Assembly: GCA_024398135.1 (NCBI GenBank)
Contig: CP073750.1
Span: forward strand, 3,348,001 to 3,412,000
Direction of reading: 5' to 3'
From: a bacterium SCSIO 12643
Lineage (GTDB): Bacteria; Bacteroidota; Bacteroidia; Flavobacteriales_G; Salibacteraceae
Length of the DNA stretch: 64,000 bases
Notes under the pieces: generated by a model
What the model was told of the DNA's origin: nothing
Seen by the model: only the letters and a program-made list of their open reading frames with translations
Databases searched by the model: none
Position numbers and translations under genes: made by a program
Shown: piece after piece, positions 61,501 to 64,000 of the stretch
How positions within the stretch are numbered: position 1 is the stretch's first letter
How the letters are laid out: each line of letters begins with the position of its first letter

Positions 61501-63056
61501 GTGCCAATGAAGTCCAGGTAGAAGGAGCGGAATTTATATCGATTAATCCGAAACAGGATTCGTTACGATTCTATGCGAAGACGGCACGGTATAGTTTAAG
61601 GAATATTAAACTGGAAGCTAGAGAAGTAGATTTGATTAATGTAGCAGATGCAGAGGTTGTTCCAAATAAAGGTTTAGTAACCATTTTCGAAAATGCAAAA
61701 ATGCAAAGGCTTGATTCGTCTATAATCATTGCGAATACGGAGTTAAGATATCATAAGATTTATGATGCAAGTACGCAAATTACAGGACGCTGGAAGTTTA
61801 AATCATTCGGAAAATATGATTATGTCGATGAGAACGGGTTAAAGCAGGTACTGGAATTTACTGATGTTGGAGTGGATACAACGCGACAGACCTATGCGAA
61901 AGGTATTATTCTAGGCGAAGACGATTTTACATTGAGTCCAATGTATTCCTATAAAGGAGATGTGAGATTACAAGCTAACAGAAAGAATTTGACATTTGAT
62001 GGTTATGGTCGTATGGTGCATGATTGTAAAGAAATTCCAGCTATCTGGTTCTCTTTTGAAGGAGAGGTAGATCCAAATGAAATTGTAATTCAGATCGATG
62101 AAAATGTCGTGAATCAAGATAACAATGCATTGTTTGCTTCTTTGATTATGCCAAGAGATTCTAATATTATGTATGGAGCTTTTGTAAATCAGAAGCATCA
62201 TTACAGAGATGTTCCTGTGAGTTTGGCTACCGGGTATTTGGAATTTGATCCATCTGGAAGGAAATATCGAATTTCTAATCTTCAGAAGTTAAATGAGTCT
62301 TCTTTCCCTGGGAATTATGTAGCATTAGATATCAAGAATTGTACTTTGGAAGGTGAAGGTAAGTTGCAGTTAACACAAAAAACCGGACGTGTTGAGGTAG
62401 CAGCCGTTGGTAATTACGATTTTAATAGTATTAATCATAAAGCCACATTTGATGCGACAATGACTATAGACTTCTTGTTTGATGATGGTTTGTTAAACTT
62501 AATTGTGGAAGATGCTAAAAAGTCAGAGTTAGAACCAACAGAAGAAAATCCAAATTATGAGTTGACATTGAGAGAGCTTTTGAAGAAAGAAGATGCGGAT
62601 GAAATGATTAGTAAGATTGGAATGGCAAAAAATGTCAAAATTCCTGAGGAACTAAGAAAGACCATCTTTTTCTCTAAGTTGAACTTGATTTGGAATGAGG
62701 AAACGTCATCTTATATTTCAAAAGGTCAAATAGGTATTGGTAATATGGGTAAGATACCTGTCAACATGATGTTTGATGGGGGAGTGGAGTTAGTTCAAAA
62801 AAGAGGAGGAACAGATATTACGATCTATTTGGAAATCTCGCCTAGTAAGTGGTATATATTTAGTTACAGATCATCAACAGGTATAATGTCGGTATTCACT
62901 TCGAATAAGGAGTTTATTGAGAAAATGCGTGAGATTAAGCCCGATAAGAAAAGGATTAAACGTGAAGGTGAGTTAAAACAGTATCAATATATGCCTGGCT
63001 CTAAACGTTTAAGATCACAATTCTTATTGAGATTAGAAGATGCCAATAGCAAATAA
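58518..63056 (+). CDS. Very large exported protein of unknown function (1512 residues)
   Basis: The signal peptide M-K-K-I-L-L-L-L-S-V-L-L-H-L-T-A-F-S-Q is followed by about 1490 residues with strong beta periodicity. A helical N-terminal section (about 25-150) precedes long runs of parallel-beta-like repeats, for example V-N-R-G-A-N-E-V-Q-V-E-G-A and A-D-A-E-V-V-P-N-K-G-L-V-T-I, which recall OstA/LptA-type beta-taco or beta-helix folds. A short basic insertion is seen near residues 355-370. There are no transmembrane helices beyond the signal peptide, no lipobox and no T9SS domain, so it probably stays in the periplasm or lines the outer membrane. It closes an otherwise housekeeping operon, 2 bp after prmA. 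I do not recognise a named family. Confidence 0.8.
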   Translation: MKKILLLLSVLLHLTAFSQKKSGQTFSLDFEKFPKNVESFLQRSNKTQSVEISKAFTKVWESGFYSPDEQKRIIDEANNLADIKVRTFPDFASYIQMVIGYPESGMDKVLFDEWFDILEGYSKSPSQKKKVGRLLNFSKGFFDTKSLFKTQSKSVDWQVDNYGFVFEATKKSIKLVFNQVNLKCQAKGSEIVLENTRGVYDVFQNYWTGEGGKVTFERAGADPSNVWVDVIKYNIKMKYSNYQADSVIYHNKTFLKEPLSGVLIDKVLAKQSSGRTSYPRFQSYNVHIPIKNLVKEVDYMGGFAQQGARIIGTGTDETPAVLNFEREGKPFMKVTSKRFLMNVNVAAQDSIEEDSKDQRKKRSARNSVVSSDARVVIYLDGDSILHPGLKLNFYTDERLVNLIRVRGEMSETPYFNSYHKVEMRFELLNWDMDYPLMDFTSFDMNSEKTATFESEGFFRKKKYENLMMTSDWHPLGRMRNCAQRYDTNVLSLQEITGCLQIPVTGVEPMLLRYTVMGYLSYDADVKEVTLYPKLFHQVNSYGGKEDYDVLLVYSNGNASPSRKNATLNLMNNDLTIKGVNSVVLSSNHNVKVLPDSGTIVMKRNRDFDFNGIISSGKVDFYGHGFSFNYDDFKLDMPVLDSMQIWATTKEVDKQGYALEARVRTVVEQLTGDLKIDHPDNKSGKEDLPEYPIFRSKEKSYAYYDKKSIFNKVYNRNDFYFELEPFEIDSLDKFKNEGIAFDGTLYSAGIFPDIEESLTLQEDYSLGFKRIAPPGGYPLYGNKGKFKNEVHLSNQGLKGDGFITYLTSTAASEDFYFFPKEVQGVTKMVEIEEQMAAVEYPNVTADTTKLRWIPYQDEYFLSTMPKKSPINMFGGKVKHTGRLKYTPSNMTGRGVSAFEGAKLYSDSMLYSFYKIHADTSNFELGLKSLQTLDFSSENVKADVDFNERKGEFVSNTGASLTKFDKVMYQAYLDRFTWFMDQEELELSAAGGKVNRGANEVQVEGAEFISINPKQDSLRFYAKTARYSLRNIKLEAREVDLINVADAEVVPNKGLVTIFENAKMQRLDSSIIIANTELRYHKIYDASTQITGRWKFKSFGKYDYVDENGLKQVLEFTDVGVDTTRQTYAKGIILGEDDFTLSPMYSYKGDVRLQANRKNLTFDGYGRMVHDCKEIPAIWFSFEGEVDPNEIVIQIDENVVNQDNNALFASLIMPRDSNIMYGAFVNQKHHYRDVPVSLATGYLEFDPSGRKYRISNLQKLNESSFPGNYVALDIKNCTLEGEGKLQLTQKTGRVEVAAVGNYDFNSINHKATFDATMTIDFLFDDGLLNLIVEDAKKSELEPTEENPNYELTLRELLKKEDADEMISKIGMAKNVKIPEELRKTIFFSKLNLIWNEETSSYISKGQIGIGNMGKIPVNMMFDGGVELVQKRGGTDITIYLEISPSKWYIFSYRSSTGIMSVFTSNKEFIEKMREIKPDKKRIKREGELKQYQYMPGSKRLRSQFLLRLEDANSK

Positions 63057-63135
63057 AATTAACACTTGTAAGTGTCAGTTTCTGAGTGAAATATAAATGT
63101 AATAAACATTTTTTTGTTTATATCCTGTTTATAAC

Positions 63136-63167
63136 TTGTTCATAACTTATCATTTTACCTATATTTG
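63136..63167 (+). promoter_or_regulatory. Promoter of the membrane-protein gene
   Basis: TTG (63136-63138), a 21-nt spacer, then TATATTTG (63160-63167). The start codon at 63175 is only 7 nt beyond, so the mRNA would be leaderless or nearly so. Confidence 0.5.
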
Positions 63168-63174
63168 GCCTCTC

Positions 63175-63765
63175 ATGAACGTAACTGAACTCATACTTGT
63201 TGCTTTTTTGGTGTGGCAAATTAGTGCGATGCCAATTCCTTCCTGGATTGCATCTGCATTCTTTGGAGTGGATAGCGAGGAATTCAATTCTGCTGTGGAT
63301 TGGTCTGAAAATAAGTTCTCTAAGGTGAGTGGGTATTGGAGTTATTTGGTATTTACGTTAGAATTTCTAAAAGGTTTCTTAGCCATTTCGTTGCTGGGCT
63401 TTGTGAATCAAGAACCAATATTCATTATGGGAATTCCATATGAATATCTATTAGGTTTAGTAATCATTCTAGGTCATACATTTCCTATTTATAATGAGTT
63501 CAATCGTACCAGAAGTCTGGGTGCGTATTTTGGCGTGTTTGCAGGTCTATGGTTGGTTCCAGCGATAATAGCAACAGCGCTATTTGTTTTACTTTGGATA
63601 TTCATCAAAAAAGTAAAGCTAAGCTCATTGTTTATTTCGTTAGGTATTTTGTTAATTATTACCTTTATGCAATTGGATGTGAGCACATTTGCAATTGCAG
63701 CGATCTTATCACTTTCTTTAGTGGTCAGTAATTTTCAATACAAAGTTGAGGCTGTTAAGGCTTAA
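63175..63765 (+). CDS. Polytopic membrane protein, family not recognised
   Basis: 196 residues with five or six hydrophobic helices (about 2-22, 58-82, 84-105, 120-142, 148-168 and 172-190). An upstream TTG in frame (63136) lies inside the promoter and is excluded. The pattern resembles glycerol-3-phosphate acyltransferase (PlsY)-like membrane enzymes: there is a G-H-T-F-P-I-Y-N near residue 100 and an S-L-G-A-Y-F-G motif near 111, like the G-H-x-F and G-G-K-G segments of PlsY, but the match is partial. It precedes the TPR gene at the right edge by 39 bp. Confidence 0.7.
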   Translation: MNVTELILVAFLVWQISAMPIPSWIASAFFGVDSEEFNSAVDWSENKFSKVSGYWSYLVFTLEFLKGFLAISLLGFVNQEPIFIMGIPYEYLLGLVIILGHTFPIYNEFNRTRSLGAYFGVFAGLWLVPAIIATALFVLLWIFIKKVKLSSLFISLGILLIITFMQLDVSTFAIAAILSLSLVVSNFQYKVEAVKA

Positions 63766-63804
63766 GTGCTTTTCTTTGTAGCATTAACATTGACCGATTT
63801 CCGT

Positions 63805-64000
63805 ATGTCTCAAGTTTACCGAGAATATCATCACAAACTATTGATTATAATATTTTTATTGTTGTCCATTCCAGTAATTGGACAAGATAAAGATGTGGAG
63901 GATGTGAAGAAAAGAGCGAGTGAATTTTTTGAGCAGGAAGATTATTCTCAGGCAAAAGAATTATACTCACAATTAGTTTCATTATACCCTAAAGATGAAA
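63805..64000 (+). CDS. Exported TPR-repeat protein, N-terminal part (cut by window edge)
   Basis: ATG at 63805, open to the right edge (65 codons seen). After a hydrophobic signal segment ending P-V-I-G-Q (about residues 12-27), the protein continues with K-K-R-A-S-E-F-F-E-Q-E-D-Y-S-Q-A-K-E-L-Y and L-Y-P-K-D-E, a TPR motif. In this phylum such openings commonly lead into TPR/PD40/OmpA-type outer-membrane proteins, but the rest is not visible. 39 bp after the membrane-protein gene on the same strand. Confidence 0.75.
   Translation, partial: MSQVYREYHHKLLIIIFLLLSIPVIGQDKDVEDVKKRASEFFEQEDYSQAKELYSQLVSLYPKDE

Noticed and set aside
1-64000. Genomic island or prophage
   Set aside because: Gene content is housekeeping throughout, strand runs are short and normal, and no integrase, tRNA-site duplication or phage gene is visible apart from the single Y1 transposase.

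Overview
The window is a 64 kb stretch of ordinary chromosome from a member of the Bacteroidota, most likely a marine-type Flavobacteriales bacterium. The reasons are: low GC; proteins carrying type IX secretion C-terminal domains (type A on the subtilase at 46834-50925, type B/CHU_C on the protein at 6775-7923); families typical of the phylum (DUF4294, DUF4301, BT_3928, WbqC, N-twitch radical SAM, CdaA-type diadenylate cyclase); a lack of Shine-Dalgarno sequences; and repeated Bacteroidota-type -7 promoter boxes (TAnnTTTG) about 17-24 nt ahead of start codons. I saw no rRNA, tRNA, CRISPR array, prophage or integrated island. The only mobile element is one REP-associated (Y1) transposase with its hairpins.

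Layout. 1-4.0 kb: 3' end of lon, threonine aldolase, typA. 4.0-7.9 kb: two tandem paralogous lipoproteins, then an ECF sigma factor with a membrane-anchored partner that ends in a CHU_C domain. 8-16 kb (minus): an inactive/active M16 peptidase pair, a methyltransferase, an O-methyltransferase overlapping a third M16 peptidase, and a DEAD-box helicase. 16-22 kb (minus): MORN-variant protein, outer-membrane protein with a non-canonical start, and nrdA-nrdB-thioesterase behind a cobalamin riboswitch. 22-31 kb: transposase with REP-like hairpins, M13 peptidase and AI-2E transporter from interlocked divergent promoters, acyl-CoA carboxylase beta subunit, WbqC protein, small coiled-coil protein, adenine deaminase. 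31-38 kb (minus): cca / pRiA4b ORF3-like / miaA operon and an nfeD / small membrane protein / mltF-like / membrane protein operon. 38-46 kb: tpx, DUF4294, WG-repeat / TonB-like / DUF4301 operon, solo LuxR-type HTH, radical SAM protein, yaaA. 46-51 kb: a small unlisted minus-strand gene with its own terminator, then a secreted T9SS subtilase. 51-64 kb: ruvX-def-lipoprotein, convergent cdaA and folP, a tight operon DUF1599-BT_3928-tpiA-prmA-1512 aa exported protein, a membrane protein, and a TPR protein cut by the window edge.

Most genes are housekeeping or envelope functions in short operons. The most notable non-coding signals are: the cobalamin riboswitch upstream of B12-independent (class Ia) ribonucleotide reductase; the outer-membrane protein whose signal peptide lies upstream of any ATG/GTG/TTG codon but begins at an ATC where an ATG would be expected; the 48-codon minus-strand gene at 46430-46576; a recurring intergenic motif with core TTTGGTCAAA; and a perfect 20-bp inverted repeat ahead of the solo HTH gene. 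All functional statements come from reading sequence by eye; no database search was run.
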